A DNA stretch of 64,000 bases, from assembly GCA_018672475.1 (NCBI GenBank), contig JABHFS010000148.1:1-64000 (forward strand). The letters are read 5' to 3'. Position 1 is the first letter of the stretch, and every line of letters begins with the position of its first letter. The DNA comes from Gemmatimonadota bacterium (GTDB lineage Bacteria > Latescibacterota > UBA2968 > UBA8231). The notes under the pieces are model-generated. The model worked only from the letters and a program-made list of their open reading frames with translations. It ran no database searches and had not been told where the DNA came from. A program made the position numbers and the translations under genes. Of this stretch, positions 50,443 to 59,688 are shown in pieces.

Positions 50443-52452
50443 ATGCCCGTACTCGTGGCCGAATTCACGTCGAGAAGCCAGGTAGTTTTGCGCAAAAATC
50501 CACCAAATCCGCAGCAACTGGGCCTGCGCGCCCTCCTCGTCGGCGCCGTCGGCGCCTTTGGAATCGGCACCGTCGTCCCCTACTGCAATATGGTGCTGCA
50601 CGGCTCCAGGATCGCCTCCTACTTCAACACCCCCGCCGCCATTATCCTGTTCTTCTTTTTAGTCTTCGTCGGCAATACCCTAATCGGCCTGCTGCGCCGT
50701 TCATGGATGCTCAACCGGGCCGAGTTAGCGCTTATCTACATCATGTGGATCGTCGCCACTTCGATTCCCGAATGGGGCCTGACGGCCTTTCTCCTGCCCG
50801 ATATCACCAGTGTTATCTACTACGCCACACCTGAAAACAACTGGGCCGACCTGCTACAACCCCTCATCCCCGATTGGATGATCCCGCACTACGACTTCAA
50901 CCAGATCAAAAATTTCTACGAAGGCGCCCCCAAAGGGCAGGGCATCCCATGGGCGCTATGGCTGCCCCCTTTGGCGTTCTGGGTGCCCTTCGTACTGGCC
51001 CTCTACCTGGCGATGATCTCGACCATGGTCGTTTTGCGCAAACAGTGGATCGAAAACGAGCGCCTGGTCTTTCCGCTGGTGCAACTACCCATCGCCATGC
51101 TGCAGGAAGAAGACGGAGACGGAGACGGGCGCCCCGGGCTGCTCAACGCCTTTTTTAAAAACCCGTTGATGTGGATCGGTTTCGCGGTGCCCGCCATTAT
51201 ACAGAGCATCAACGGCATCAACTTCTACTTCCCTTATTTCGCCCGCATCAGCCTCGACAGTTCAATCCCACTCTTCCGCGATACGATGACCATTCCGCTC
51301 AGGCTGAGCTTCCAAATGCTGGGCTTCAGCTATTTCGTCAACCGCGACGTCGCCTTCGGGCTGTGTTTTTTCTATCTGCTCAACACCGTGCAACAAGGGC
51401 TCTTCAATGTACTCGGGGTGCAGAAGGTCGACCCGGTATTAGGCGCCTACAGCACCTATACCGGCTCGATTATCGTGCACCAAGGTTTCGGCGCCCTCAT
51501 CACGCTGGTCCTCTACGGTCTGTGGAACGCCCGCGACCACTTGCGCGACGTCTTCCGCAAGGCGATCACCGGCACGCCCGCAGTCGACGACTCCGACGAG
51601 ATCCTATCCTACCGGGCGGCGCTGCTGATCCTCTGCGGCAGTTTGGCTTTTATGGGGATCTGGATCTGGCAGTCGGGCCTGCCCGCCTGGATCACCCCCA
51701 TCTACCTGTTCTTCACCTTCGTCCTTTTCATCGGCATCACCCGCGTCGTCGCCGAAGGGGGGCTGGCCTTTATCTTCGCACCGATGATCGCCTCCGACTT
51801 CGTCGCCGCCGGCTTCGGCACCCGCACCATCGGCGCCTCCGGTGTCATGGCCCTGGCCTTCACCTATATATGGGCCAGCGATATTCTAACTTTCGTCATG
51901 GCCTCCTGCGCCAATGGCCTAAAGCTCGCCGAAGAGACCATAAAAAAAGGCCGCCGCATCGTCTTCTGGGCTATGCTATTGGCCATTCTCGTCACTCTAT
52001 TCAGCTCGATCTGGTCGATCCTCGATTTGGCCTACCGCTACGGTGGCATCAATACCGACGGCTTCTTTTTTGACGGGGCCGCGCGCTATCCCTTCGACAA
52101 CGCCGCCGCCCGGATTCAGTCCCTCGACGGGCCGCATTGGGAAAATTGGGGGTATACCGCCATCGGCGCCGGCATTATGGGGCTGTTGATGATGGCCCGC
52201 CAACACCTCTTTTGGTGGCCTTTCCACCCCTTGGGTTTTCCGATCAGCGCCGTCTTCGGCACCATGTTCTTCAGCGTCTTTCTCGCCTGGCTGTGCAAAA
52301 GCCTCGTCCTGCGCTACGGGGGACCGGCACTTTACCTGCGCACCCGCCCTTTCTTTATGGGGTTAATCCTCGGGCAGTTTGTCACCGCCGGCATCTGGTA
52401 CGCTATCGACCACTTCGCCGGCGGCAGCGGTAATACCGTGATGACTTGGTAA
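50443..52452 (+). CDS. DUF6785/DUF6784-type polytopic membrane protein (OPT-like)
   Basis: This 669-aa protein has about 14-16 hydrophobic helices and no cleavable signal. Recognisable features are the N-terminal LGLRALLVGAVGAFGIGTVV, the YCNMVLHGSR segment, the charged loop LPIAMLQEEDGDGDGRP between helices, and TRVVAEGGLAFIFAPMIASD in the second half. I associate this pattern with the DUF6785/DUF6784 family of environmental bacteria, distantly like oligopeptide-transporter (OPT) proteins. The substrate is unknown. The ATG at 50443 lacks a ribosome binding site and sits against a promoter -10 element. The true start could be a GTG at 50455 or a TTG at 50488, which would remove a poorly conserved hydrophilic N-terminus. 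Confidence 0.75.
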   Translation: MPVLVAEFTSRSQVVLRKNPPNPQQLGLRALLVGAVGAFGIGTVVPYCNMVLHGSRIASYFNTPAAIILFFFLVFVGNTLIGLLRRSWMLNRAELALIYIMWIVATSIPEWGLTAFLLPDITSVIYYATPENNWADLLQPLIPDWMIPHYDFNQIKNFYEGAPKGQGIPWALWLPPLAFWVPFVLALYLAMISTMVVLRKQWIENERLVFPLVQLPIAMLQEEDGDGDGRPGLLNAFFKNPLMWIGFAVPAIIQSINGINFYFPYFARISLDSSIPLFRDTMTIPLRLSFQMLGFSYFVNRDVAFGLCFFYLLNTVQQGLFNVLGVQKVDPVLGAYSTYTGSIIVHQGFGALITLVLYGLWNARDHLRDVFRKAITGTPAVDDSDEILSYRAALLILCGSLAFMGIWIWQSGLPAWITPIYLFFTFVLFIGITRVVAEGGLAFIFAPMIASDFVAAGFGTRTIGASGVMALAFTYIWASDILTFVMASCANGLKLAEETIKKGRRIVFWAMLLAILVTLFSSIWSILDLAYRYGGINTDGFFFDGAARYPFDNAAARIQSLDGPHWENWGYTAIGAGIMGLLMMARQHLFWWPFHPLGFPISAVFGTMFFSVFLAWLCKSLVLRYGGPALYLRTRPFFMGLILGQFVTAGIWYAIDHFAGGSGNTVMTW

Positions 52453-52504
52453 GCTGCCCACCCGTTTCTAAGCTATTCACGGACGAGACGCTTATCGGCT
52501 AAGC

Positions 52505-52532
52505 TTGTCTAAGGGCAAAACTCGCTTATAAT
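52505..52532 (+). promoter_or_regulatory. Promoter candidate for the DUF4175-TPR-HAD-MoxR-DUF58 run
   Basis: TTGTCT (52505-52510), a 16-base spacer and a perfect TATAAT (52527-52532) predict a start near 52539, giving a leader of about 87 bases before the ATG at 52626. It lies 53 bp after the DUF6785 stop. Confidence 0.6.
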
Positions 52533-52625
52533 TACGTTCTATAACGGAACTATTCTCCGGCCCCGACATCTACACAAGAGCCGCGCACTCCCCTGCGGGA
52601 CGCGGGTCGCGTTATCCCATTGAAT

Positions 52626-55600
52626 ATGGACTCATTGCAATCCATTCTCGCGCGCCTGACCGCGCTACGCCACCGCGCCTTGGGCCTGACCTTGGGCGCT
52701 GGAGCTGTTCTGGCTTTAGCTACGGGTTTAGGGCTGGCGTTGTTGTGGGTCGCCTGCGAGGCGCTGCTATTCCTCTCGCCCGCTTGGCGTCTGACCGGCG
52801 GCGTCTTTGTCCTGTTCGCTGCCGGGACGGTGTCGGCCCTTTTCCTCAGACGCACCTTGCCCGTCGTCTTGTCGCAGCACCGCTTCGCCCTCTTCGTCGA
52901 AAAACGCTACCCACAACTAGGTCAACGGCTGATCAGCGCATTAGAGCTTTCAGCCGCCGAAGGCCCAGTCCACCAATCGCCTGAACTGCTCGCCGCCGCG
53001 ACGCAACGAGCCGCCGAACTGCTGCGGGAAACCACTGCGGGCCAAATCCTCGACCGCCGACCGCTCGTCGCCCACCTGCGCCTACTCGGTGCAACCACCG
53101 TCCTTACTTGCGTTTGTTTCGCGCTATTCTACAGCGACTTAACCGCCGCCGCCGGACGTTGCGCCACCCCCCTTACTACCTACGAGCAACCGCCGCGCAC
53201 CCTGATCGAAATACACCCTGGCGACCTCGAAGTGGTCAAGGGCGAAGACGCGACGCTGCACATATACTTCGCCGCACACAAACCGCGCCTGGCCCGTATC
53301 ATGCGCCGTCCGAACCCCGATACACCTTGGCAGGACGAGACACTCATCGTCGAACGCGCTGACTCGATACGCCACACTTTCCGCCAAGTGCTGCGCCCTT
53401 TCCACTATGCCATCGCCGCCGACGACGGCCGATCGGCCGAATATCAGGTCCGCGTAATCGACCCACCCGCCATCGAACGCTTGCGCCTGCACTACGAGTA
53501 TCCGGCCTATAGCCGGCTGCCAGCCCGTATCGAAGAGGAAAGCGGCGATATACAATGCCTAGCCGGAACCCGGGTCGATATCGAAATTTTCGTTAGCAAG
53601 CAGCTGACCGAAGCGGTCTTGATACTCGACGACACCTTGAGCGTCCCGGCCCGCGTCGACGGCGAAACCGCGCGCGTCTCTTTTGAGGTCCGGCACTCGG
53701 GCTATTATCAGATAGCCTTAACCGATCGCAAGGGCGTGCGCAACCGCAACCCGATCCGCTACGCGATTAGGGTGAGTGAGGACATGCCACCGGAAATAAC
53801 CATCGTCGACCCCGGTCGCGATATAGATCTGCCCGAGTCACTCAATATCCTGCTCAAAGCCGAAGCCATCGACGACTTTTCAATCGAGCGGATCGTCCTA
53901 GTCCACCGAATTAACGACGGTCCGCAAAAGCGCCGCGAACTACACGCGCGCCCCGACCGCGAAATCCTACTCAGCCACGTCTGGGATCTCGCCTCGGCCA
54001 ACCTGTTGCCCGAGGACCGAGTCTATTATCATCTCGAAGTCTTCGACAACGACCAAGTCTCCGGGCCTAAGAAAGGCCAAAGCCGCCAGTACTCGTTGCG
54101 CTTCCCCTCCCTCTACGAACTCTATGAAGAGGCCAATAAAGCCCAGGAAGAGCAATTAAATGACCTAGAGGAATTGGCACAGGAAGGGCAGGAACACCAG
54201 GAATACCTCGAACGGGTCCGCCGCGAACTGCTCAAGAGCGAAGAGCTCAGCTGGGAGCAGAAGAAGGAGCTCGAATCGACACTCGAACGAGAAGCCGACC
54301 GCGCCCGCGCCTTAGAAGAGCTGACCGCTGAACTGGAAGAGACGATAAAAGAAGCCGAAGAGAAAGGTACTGGCAGCGCAAACCTGCTCGATAAGCTCGA
54401 ACGCATCCGCGAATTGATGGGCGATATCGCCGCCCCCGAATTACAGCGCGCGCTCTCCGAGTTACAGCAAGCCGCGGAAAACCCCGACCCCAAAGCCATG
54501 GCCGAAGCCCTCAAGCAATTCAATGAGGACCAACAAGCCTTCCAAGAACGGCTCGACCGCACCATCGCCCTGCTCGAACAGGTGCAAAGCGAGCAAAAGC
54601 TGCAAGCCGCTGTCGAGCAAGCCGCCGAACTGGCCAAACGGCAAGAGCAAATCAACAACGAACTCGCCCAAGAACAAAACGGCCTGCGCCAACAGCAACA
54701 GGAGGGCAGCCTGCAGCGCGACGCAGAAAGACTCAACGAGCAATTGCGCGAATTAGGCGATTCGATGGAAGCGCAAAATCCGCAGACCGCTGCGCAACTC
54801 GCGCAACAAGCCGACGCGATGGAGCAGGGAAAGATGAGCGGGCGCATGCGCAAGATGGTGCAGGAGATGCAAGCCAAGGCCAACGCCCAGGCACAAAAGA
54901 TCGGCAAAGGGCTCGAAGAGGACCTCGGCAAGCTCGCAGCGAACCTGCAAGGCATCCAGGCCAAATTCAACGCCGGCGAAAAAGACCAGTTGAGCCAACA
55001 TCTGCGGCGAGCGATGCGCGAAGTAGTACAACTCTCCCAACGCCAGGAAAACCTACTCGATACCACTCGCGACACCCGTCAACCCACCGAGGCAACGCTC
55101 GCCGAAGACCAGTTCGCTCTCTTTCTGGGTACCGGCCAGGTGACCGAACGCCTCGCAGCGGTCGGCCGCCGCACCATGAGTGTGGCCCAAGGGCTAAACA
55201 CTACCATCGGCTACGCGCTGCGCCACATGCAAGAAGCCGCGGAAAACCTGGGCCAGCGCGAGACGCAACGAGCGCAGAAACCGCAAGAGCAAGCCATGCG
55301 CTACCTCAACGAAACGGTCCTGCTACTGCGTGAGAGCCTCGACAATCTAGCTCAAGCGCAATCGCCCTCCGGCTTTAGTGAAGCCATGCAGAAGATGCTC
55401 GGTCTCTCCGAACAGCAATCTCAACTGAACGAGGCCTCGCAACAGGCCATGGCGCAAGCACAACAACAGGGCCCCGGCCAAGGCGGGCAGGAATTCCGGC
55501 GCCAACTCGGGCGCATCAGTGCCGAGCAGAACCGCCTGATGCAGGCCCTTGGCGAACTCGGGCGTTCGCTGCGCGGTAACCGCGGCGCACAACAGCGCGT

Positions 55601-55946
55601 CGAGGCGATCGAAAAAGACATCCGCGAGGTCCTCACCGACCTGGGCCAACGCCGCCTCGACCAGCGCACGTTGCAGAAACAGGAACGCATCTACCAACGC
55701 ATGCTCGACGCCAGCCGTTCGCTGCACAGCCGGGGCTTCAAAGAGAAACGCCAAGGCAAAACGGGCGCTGACCAGCCCTATGCCGGCCCGACCGCTCTGC
55801 CAACAGACCTCGGACAGGTGCCCGACCGCTGGCGCCAAGCCTTGCGCCAAGCCCTCGAAGGCCCCTATCCCGACGAATACCACGCCCTGCTCAAACGCTA
55901 TTACGAGCAGGTCTACCAGGACGCCCAGGAGCGCGAAACTCAGTGA
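52626..55946 (+). CDS. DUF4175-like membrane protein with long coiled coil
   Basis: The ATG at 52626 is preferred over a TTG at 52620. Two membrane helices lie near residues 20-75 and another near 155-175, followed by a beta-rich periplasmic part (about 190-490: EYPAYSRLPARIEEESGDI, IRVSEDMPPEITIVDPGRD). A very Glu/Gln/Ala-rich coiled-coil region covers about 500-1020, ending in a short conserved C-terminus (VPDRWRQALRQALEGPYPDEY, then LLKRYYEQVYQ). This matches the layout of DUF4175 proteins, which commonly occur with MoxR ATPases and DUF58 proteins, as they do here 4 kb downstream. The long coiled coil may span the periplasm. Its stop overlaps the next GTG start by 4 bases. Confidence 0.8.
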   Translation: MDSLQSILARLTALRHRALGLTLGAGAVLALATGLGLALLWVACEALLFLSPAWRLTGGVFVLFAAGTVSALFLRRTLPVVLSQHRFALFVEKRYPQLGQRLISALELSAAEGPVHQSPELLAAATQRAAELLRETTAGQILDRRPLVAHLRLLGATTVLTCVCFALFYSDLTAAAGRCATPLTTYEQPPRTLIEIHPGDLEVVKGEDATLHIYFAAHKPRLARIMRRPNPDTPWQDETLIVERADSIRHTFRQVLRPFHYAIAADDGRSAEYQVRVIDPPAIERLRLHYEYPAYSRLPARIEEESGDIQCLAGTRVDIEIFVSKQLTEAVLILDDTLSVPARVDGETARVSFEVRHSGYYQIALTDRKGVRNRNPIRYAIRVSEDMPPEITIVDPGRDIDLPESLNILLKAEAIDDFSIERIVLVHRINDGPQKRRELHARPDREILLSHVWDLASANLLPEDRVYYHLEVFDNDQVSGPKKGQSRQYSLRFPSLYELYEEANKAQEEQLNDLEELAQEGQEHQEYLERVRRELLKSEELSWEQKKELESTLEREADRARALEELTAELEETIKEAEEKGTGSANLLDKLERIRELMGDIAAPELQRALSELQQAAENPDPKAMAEALKQFNEDQQAFQERLDRTIALLEQVQSEQKLQAAVEQAAELAKRQEQINNELAQEQNGLRQQQQEGSLQRDAERLNEQLRELGDSMEAQNPQTAAQLAQQADAMEQGKMSGRMRKMVQEMQAKANAQAQKIGKGLEEDLGKLAANLQGIQAKFNAGEKDQLSQHLRRAMREVVQLSQRQENLLDTTRDTRQPTEATLAEDQFALFLGTGQVTERLAAVGRRTMSVAQGLNTTIGYALRHMQEAAENLGQRETQRAQKPQEQAMRYLNETVLLLRESLDNLAQAQSPSGFSEAMQKMLGLSEQQSQLNEASQQAMAQAQQQGPGQGGQEFRRQLGRISAEQNRLMQALGELGRSLRGNRGAQQRVEAIEKDIREVLTDLGQRRLDQRTLQKQERIYQRMLDASRSLHSRGFKEKRQGKTGADQPYAGPTALPTDLGQVPDRWRQALRQALEGPYPDEYHALLKRYYEQVYQDAQERETQ

Positions 55947-57703
55947 GACCGCCGACTTTTTTTAGTGCCTTAGTTCTATGGGCTCTGATCCCACTCACCT
56001 TGCACGACGCCCACGCGCAAAACGACGATGCTACGCTCGCAAAACGCGTGCAGGTTCTAGAAAGAGGGGGGCGCTTCGCCGAGGCCGTCCTCCTCTACGA
56101 AGAATGGCAACGCCTCTCCCCCAATCAGGCGCCCATCGTCCGCGGACACGCCCGCGCGCTGAGCGCCATCGGCGCGCACCAACGCGTAATCACACTACTC
56201 GACACTTGGCTGGAAAAACGGCGTGATAGCCCCGCCGCCCTATTATTAGGCGATGCCTATCACGCCCTAGAGGACGACAACAAAGCCGTCGCCAGTTGGC
56301 GTCTGGCCATCGACAAAACTTCCGCCGCCAGCTACGGCCCGGTCGCCGATCGCTGCCGCATCGCCGGTTTGCGCCAGCACGCGATCCGCATATTGCGCGA
56401 AGGGCAAAAAGCGCATGGCGGCGAAAGCGCATCAGGGCTCTACAGTTGGGAACTGGCCGCCCTCTATCTGGAAGAGGGCGATTACCGCCCTTCCTTCGAG
56501 ATGTTTCTCGCCAATATCGAGCGAGTCCCCCAGCGCCTGCCCGTCGTCGCCGGCCGCTTAGAAAGCGTCTGCCTCACACAAGGGACCAAAGCGCTGCAAA
56601 CGCTACAGGCACTATCCTCCGAGCGGCCGCTCTTCGTCGCCCAGCTTATCGCCTCCTGCGCCCTTGCCGCCGGCGATCCGGAAAGCGGTCTCACCGCGCT
56701 CGGCGGCCTCGCCGACCAGGAAGTCGAACACCTCTTCCAATACGCCGCCCGCGCCGAGGCCATGGGCTACGCCGCAACCGCCGGCCGCGCCTACGCGCTC
56801 TTCGCCGAACGCCGCCCAGATTCCCCCTATCGCTACCAGGCCCTCAGCCGCCAGGCCGCGTTGACCGCGCGCGCAGACAGCGAGACCGCGCTCGAACTCT
56901 ACCGTCGCCTGGCACGCGATTTCCCCAATCGCCCCGAAACCCTACAGACGCTGGTCGGCATGGCGCGGTTACAACTAGAACAAAACGGAGATATCGAAGA
57001 GGCCATACGTTCGTTACAAAGCGTTATCGACTCGCCGCGTCGCGGCGAATGGACTCCCCAGGCCCTGGTCCTGCTCGCCGAGTGCAGCCTGCGTTTAGGT
57101 GATTTTAACCGCAGCGAACGCGCGCTCGACGCCCTAGAAAAGCTAGGCCCCAACGCCTACGAAGCCCGTTATCGCCGCGCCGAGTTATTTTATTTTCGCG
57201 AAAATTTTGCCGCCGCGGAAACGCTGTTGGTCGAATTGTCCACAACCAACCCGGCCCACCGCCTCGCCAACGATGTTTTCGACCTCTTGCTACTTTGCGA
57301 AGACCACAGCAAATCCCCCGGGCTTGCCACACTCGGCCGCGCGCAATTATTAGAACGCCAGGGCAAGAGCAAAAAAGCGCGAGAACAATGGATTTGGCTC
57401 GAAGAAAACGCCGAACCCGCGCTCGCCGAACGCAGTCTGCTCACCCAAGCCCGGTTGCGCGAGCAAGAAGGGCATATCGCGCAGGCACTGAGCCTCTACG
57501 AACGCCAGGCCGCGCGTTTCCCCGACGGGGAGTATATCGTCTCGGCGCAATTGCGCCGGGCCGACCTCTACGAACGCCGCGGCAACCGCCAACAAGCGCT
57601 CAAAACCTACGAAACCACCCTGCTGCAACACCCAGACGACGCCCTCATCCCCGAGATTCGCCTGCGTATACAACGCCTCAGGCGCCTACACGAGAGCGAC
57701 TAA
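55943..57703 (+). CDS. Periplasmic TPR-repeat protein
   Basis: The start is GTG, overlapping the DUF4175 stop as GTGA. A signal peptide (about 1-25, ending HDAHA) precedes TPR or TPR-like helical pairs over almost the whole 586 aa, for example GGRFAEAVLLYEEWQRLSPN, VGMARLQLEQNGDIEEAIRS and LLAECSLRLGDFNRSERALD. The last third (KAREQWIWLEENAEPALAER, ALSLYERQAARFPDGEYI) is typical of outer-membrane-associated TPR scaffolds. No enzyme domain is visible. Tight coupling to DUF4175 suggests it works with that membrane protein, perhaps as a partner of the coiled coil. Confidence 0.8.
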   Translation: MRPPTFFSALVLWALIPLTLHDAHAQNDDATLAKRVQVLERGGRFAEAVLLYEEWQRLSPNQAPIVRGHARALSAIGAHQRVITLLDTWLEKRRDSPAALLLGDAYHALEDDNKAVASWRLAIDKTSAASYGPVADRCRIAGLRQHAIRILREGQKAHGGESASGLYSWELAALYLEEGDYRPSFEMFLANIERVPQRLPVVAGRLESVCLTQGTKALQTLQALSSERPLFVAQLIASCALAAGDPESGLTALGGLADQEVEHLFQYAARAEAMGYAATAGRAYALFAERRPDSPYRYQALSRQAALTARADSETALELYRRLARDFPNRPETLQTLVGMARLQLEQNGDIEEAIRSLQSVIDSPRRGEWTPQALVLLAECSLRLGDFNRSERALDALEKLGPNAYEARYRRAELFYFRENFAAAETLLVELSTTNPAHRLANDVFDLLLLCEDHSKSPGLATLGRAQLLERQGKSKKAREQWIWLEENAEPALAERSLLTQARLREQEGHIAQALSLYERQAARFPDGEYIVSAQLRRADLYERRGNRQQALKTYETTLLQHPDDALIPEIRLRIQRLRRLHESD

Positions 57704-57712
57704 AGGAAATAA

Positions 57713-58972
57713 ATGCGACTCCTCTTTGTACTATCTCTGTCTTTTTTCTGTCTCCGCCCCGCGCAAGCCGAGCGCCTGCTGATCCCCATGGACACCACCC
57801 AGCGCGACCACCTAAAATCATATGGCTTGGCCTTTTGGATTCTCGAACACGGTGGCACCATTGAATGGCTACTCAATTATCGCGGCGGCACCTTCCTTAT
57901 CGATTTCCAACCGTCGGTCGCCGCCGAAGCCCAGATACGAGGCATCACCACTGCCCGTATATCCGAAGCCCAGGCCGCGCAAATCTACGCCGAGATCGAC
58001 GGCGGCAACATGGATATCGTCCGCCTAGAAAAATTACCAAAAATCGCCGTCTACACCCCGCCCAACAAACAACCTTGGGACGACGCGGTGACCATGGCAC
58101 TCGAATACGCACAAATCAACTACGAAAAAATATGGGACGAAGACGTATTAGAAGGCGCCCTCGACGACTACGATTGGCTGCACCTGCACCACGAGGATTT
58201 CACCGGCCAGTATGGCAAGTTCTACGGTTCATACGGCCGCGAAGCCTGGTACCGGGAGCAACAAACCACCTACGAGGCGATGGCCCAGCGCCTGGGCTAC
58301 GCCAAAGTCTCCGAGCAGAAGAAAGCCGTCACGATCAAGATCTACGAATACATGGCCTCCGGCGGTTTCCTCTTCGCCATGTGCTCGGCCACCGACACCT
58401 TCGACATCGCCCTCGCCGCCCTCGACCTGGACATCTGCCACCAGATCTTTGACGGCGACGGCGCCAACACCCAAGTGCAAGGCAAACTCAACTTCGACCG
58501 CACGATGGCCTTCGAAAACTTCACCTTGGAAATGAACCCCCTCGTCTACGAATTCTCCGACATCGACACCACCCCCACCGATATGCGCCAAATCCGCACC
58601 GCCGAGGCCGAGTATTTCACCCTCTTCGAATTCTCCGCCAAATACGACCCGGTCCCGACCATGCTCACCCAGTGCCACACCAATATCGTCGACGGCTTCC
58701 TCGGCCAGACCACCGCCTTCCGCAAAGGGTTGATCAAAAAATCCGTGGTCCTACTCGGCCAAGAGGAGGGCACCGACAATGTCAAATACATCCACGGCCG
58801 CGCCGGCAAAGGCACCTTCACTTTTTATGCCGGCCACGACCCCGAAGACCACAAACACCACGTCGGCGACCCGCCGACCAACCTCGCCCTGCACCCCAAC
58901 TCACCCGGCTACCGGTTGATCCTGAACAACGTGCTCTTCCCGGCGGCGAAAAAGAAGGAACGCAAAACCTGA
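57713..58972 (+). CDS. Exported protein of the family often mislabelled asparagine synthetase B
   Basis: The 419-aa protein has a signal peptide (residues 1-19, ending AQA) and no AsnB glutaminase or synthetase motif. Recognisable segments are LLIPMDTTQRDHLKSYGLAF, WLLNYRGGTFLID, NKQPWDDAVTMALEYA, DYDWLHLHHEDFTGQYGKFY and GGFLFAMCSATDTFDIALAA. From memory this set belongs to a family widespread in Bacteroidetes that databases call asparagine synthetase B without basis. The GGFLFAMCS stretch resembles the glycine-rich strand-turn of DUF4159 and glutamine-amidotransferase-like folds, so a degenerate GATase-like domain is possible. It follows the TPR gene after 9 bp, within the same run. The function is unknown. 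Confidence 0.75.
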   Translation: MRLLFVLSLSFFCLRPAQAERLLIPMDTTQRDHLKSYGLAFWILEHGGTIEWLLNYRGGTFLIDFQPSVAAEAQIRGITTARISEAQAAQIYAEIDGGNMDIVRLEKLPKIAVYTPPNKQPWDDAVTMALEYAQINYEKIWDEDVLEGALDDYDWLHLHHEDFTGQYGKFYGSYGREAWYREQQTTYEAMAQRLGYAKVSEQKKAVTIKIYEYMASGGFLFAMCSATDTFDIALAALDLDICHQIFDGDGANTQVQGKLNFDRTMAFENFTLEMNPLVYEFSDIDTTPTDMRQIRTAEAEYFTLFEFSAKYDPVPTMLTQCHTNIVDGFLGQTTAFRKGLIKKSVVLLGQEEGTDNVKYIHGRAGKGTFTFYAGHDPEDHKHHVGDPPTNLALHPNSPGYRLILNNVLFPAAKKKERKT

Positions 58973-58973
58973 T

Positions 58974-59576
58974 ATGAAGGAAGTCAAAGCGCTCTTGTTC
59001 GACCTGGGCGGCGTGGTAATCGAAATTGACTTCGACCGCGTCCTGAAACGATGGGAGCCGATCTCAAAACTCTCTTTCACCGAACTGAAAGCCACATTCC
59101 ATTTCGACGCGGCCTATGAGCGACACGAACGCGGCGAGATCGAAGCCGCCGAGTATTTCGCCCATCTGCGCGATTTTTTGCAACTCGACGCCAGCGACGA
59201 CGAAATAGCCGCCGGCTGGAACGCCGTCTTCGTCGCTGAACTGCCCGAAGTATTGGCAGCCATCGCGCAAGCCCGCGCGAAACGGCCCTGTTACGCCTTC
59301 ACCAATACCAACCCCACGCACCTAGCCGCCTGGAAAGCCGGCTTTCCCGCGATATTCAACGGCTTCGATAAAATTTTCATCTCCTCCGACCTCGGCCTGC
59401 GTAAGCCCGAACAACAATCCTTCGACGCCATCGCCGCCGATATTGCAGTCGCGCATGAACACATCCTGTTCTTCGACGACACCTTTGAAAACATCACCGG
59501 CGCGCGAGAAGCTGGCCTGCAGACAGTCTATGTGCAATCACCGAAAGACGTACACAACGTCATGGCCAACCTATAA
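58974..59576 (+). CDS. HAD-superfamily phosphatase, YihX-like
   Basis: This 200-aa haloacid-dehalogenase-like hydrolase has motif I as ALLFDLGGVVIEID (nucleophile D10). Here the second Asp of the usual DxD is Gly, as in YihX-type sugar phosphatases. Motif II is AFTNTN, motif III is the Lys in GLRKPEQQSF and motif IV is ILFFDDTFENITGA. The cap between about 20 and 85 is small and helical. YihX acts on alpha-D-glucose 1-phosphate, and the actual substrate here is unknown. The start lies one base after the stop of the preceding gene, so it is likely co-translated, although it does not clearly belong to the MoxR-type set. Confidence 0.88.
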   Translation: MKEVKALLFDLGGVVIEIDFDRVLKRWEPISKLSFTELKATFHFDAAYERHERGEIEAAEYFAHLRDFLQLDASDDEIAAGWNAVFVAELPEVLAAIAQARAKRPCYAFTNTNPTHLAAWKAGFPAIFNGFDKIFISSDLGLRKPEQQSFDAIAADIAVAHEHILFFDDTFENITGAREAGLQTVYVQSPKDVHNVMANL

Positions 59577-59688
59577 TAAAACCCACTACAACCAACCCGC
59601 ATCTCCGTGAGTAGACCCCTCTGGCGAACACCCGAAACCTTATCTATCTTGTGTCAGCCCAACAACCTGCACATTTGAAAGGAAGTAC

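Noticed and set aside
51171-52073. 300-codon plus-strand frame within the DUF6785 gene
   Set aside because: Arg/His/Pro-rich product in a shifted frame of a gene with many well-formed membrane helices.
54122-55075. 317-codon minus-strand frame inside the DUF4175 gene
   Set aside because: Its Ser/Cys/Leu-rich product mirrors the Glu/Gln/Ala coiled coil on the other strand; it is a shadow of a clearly real gene.
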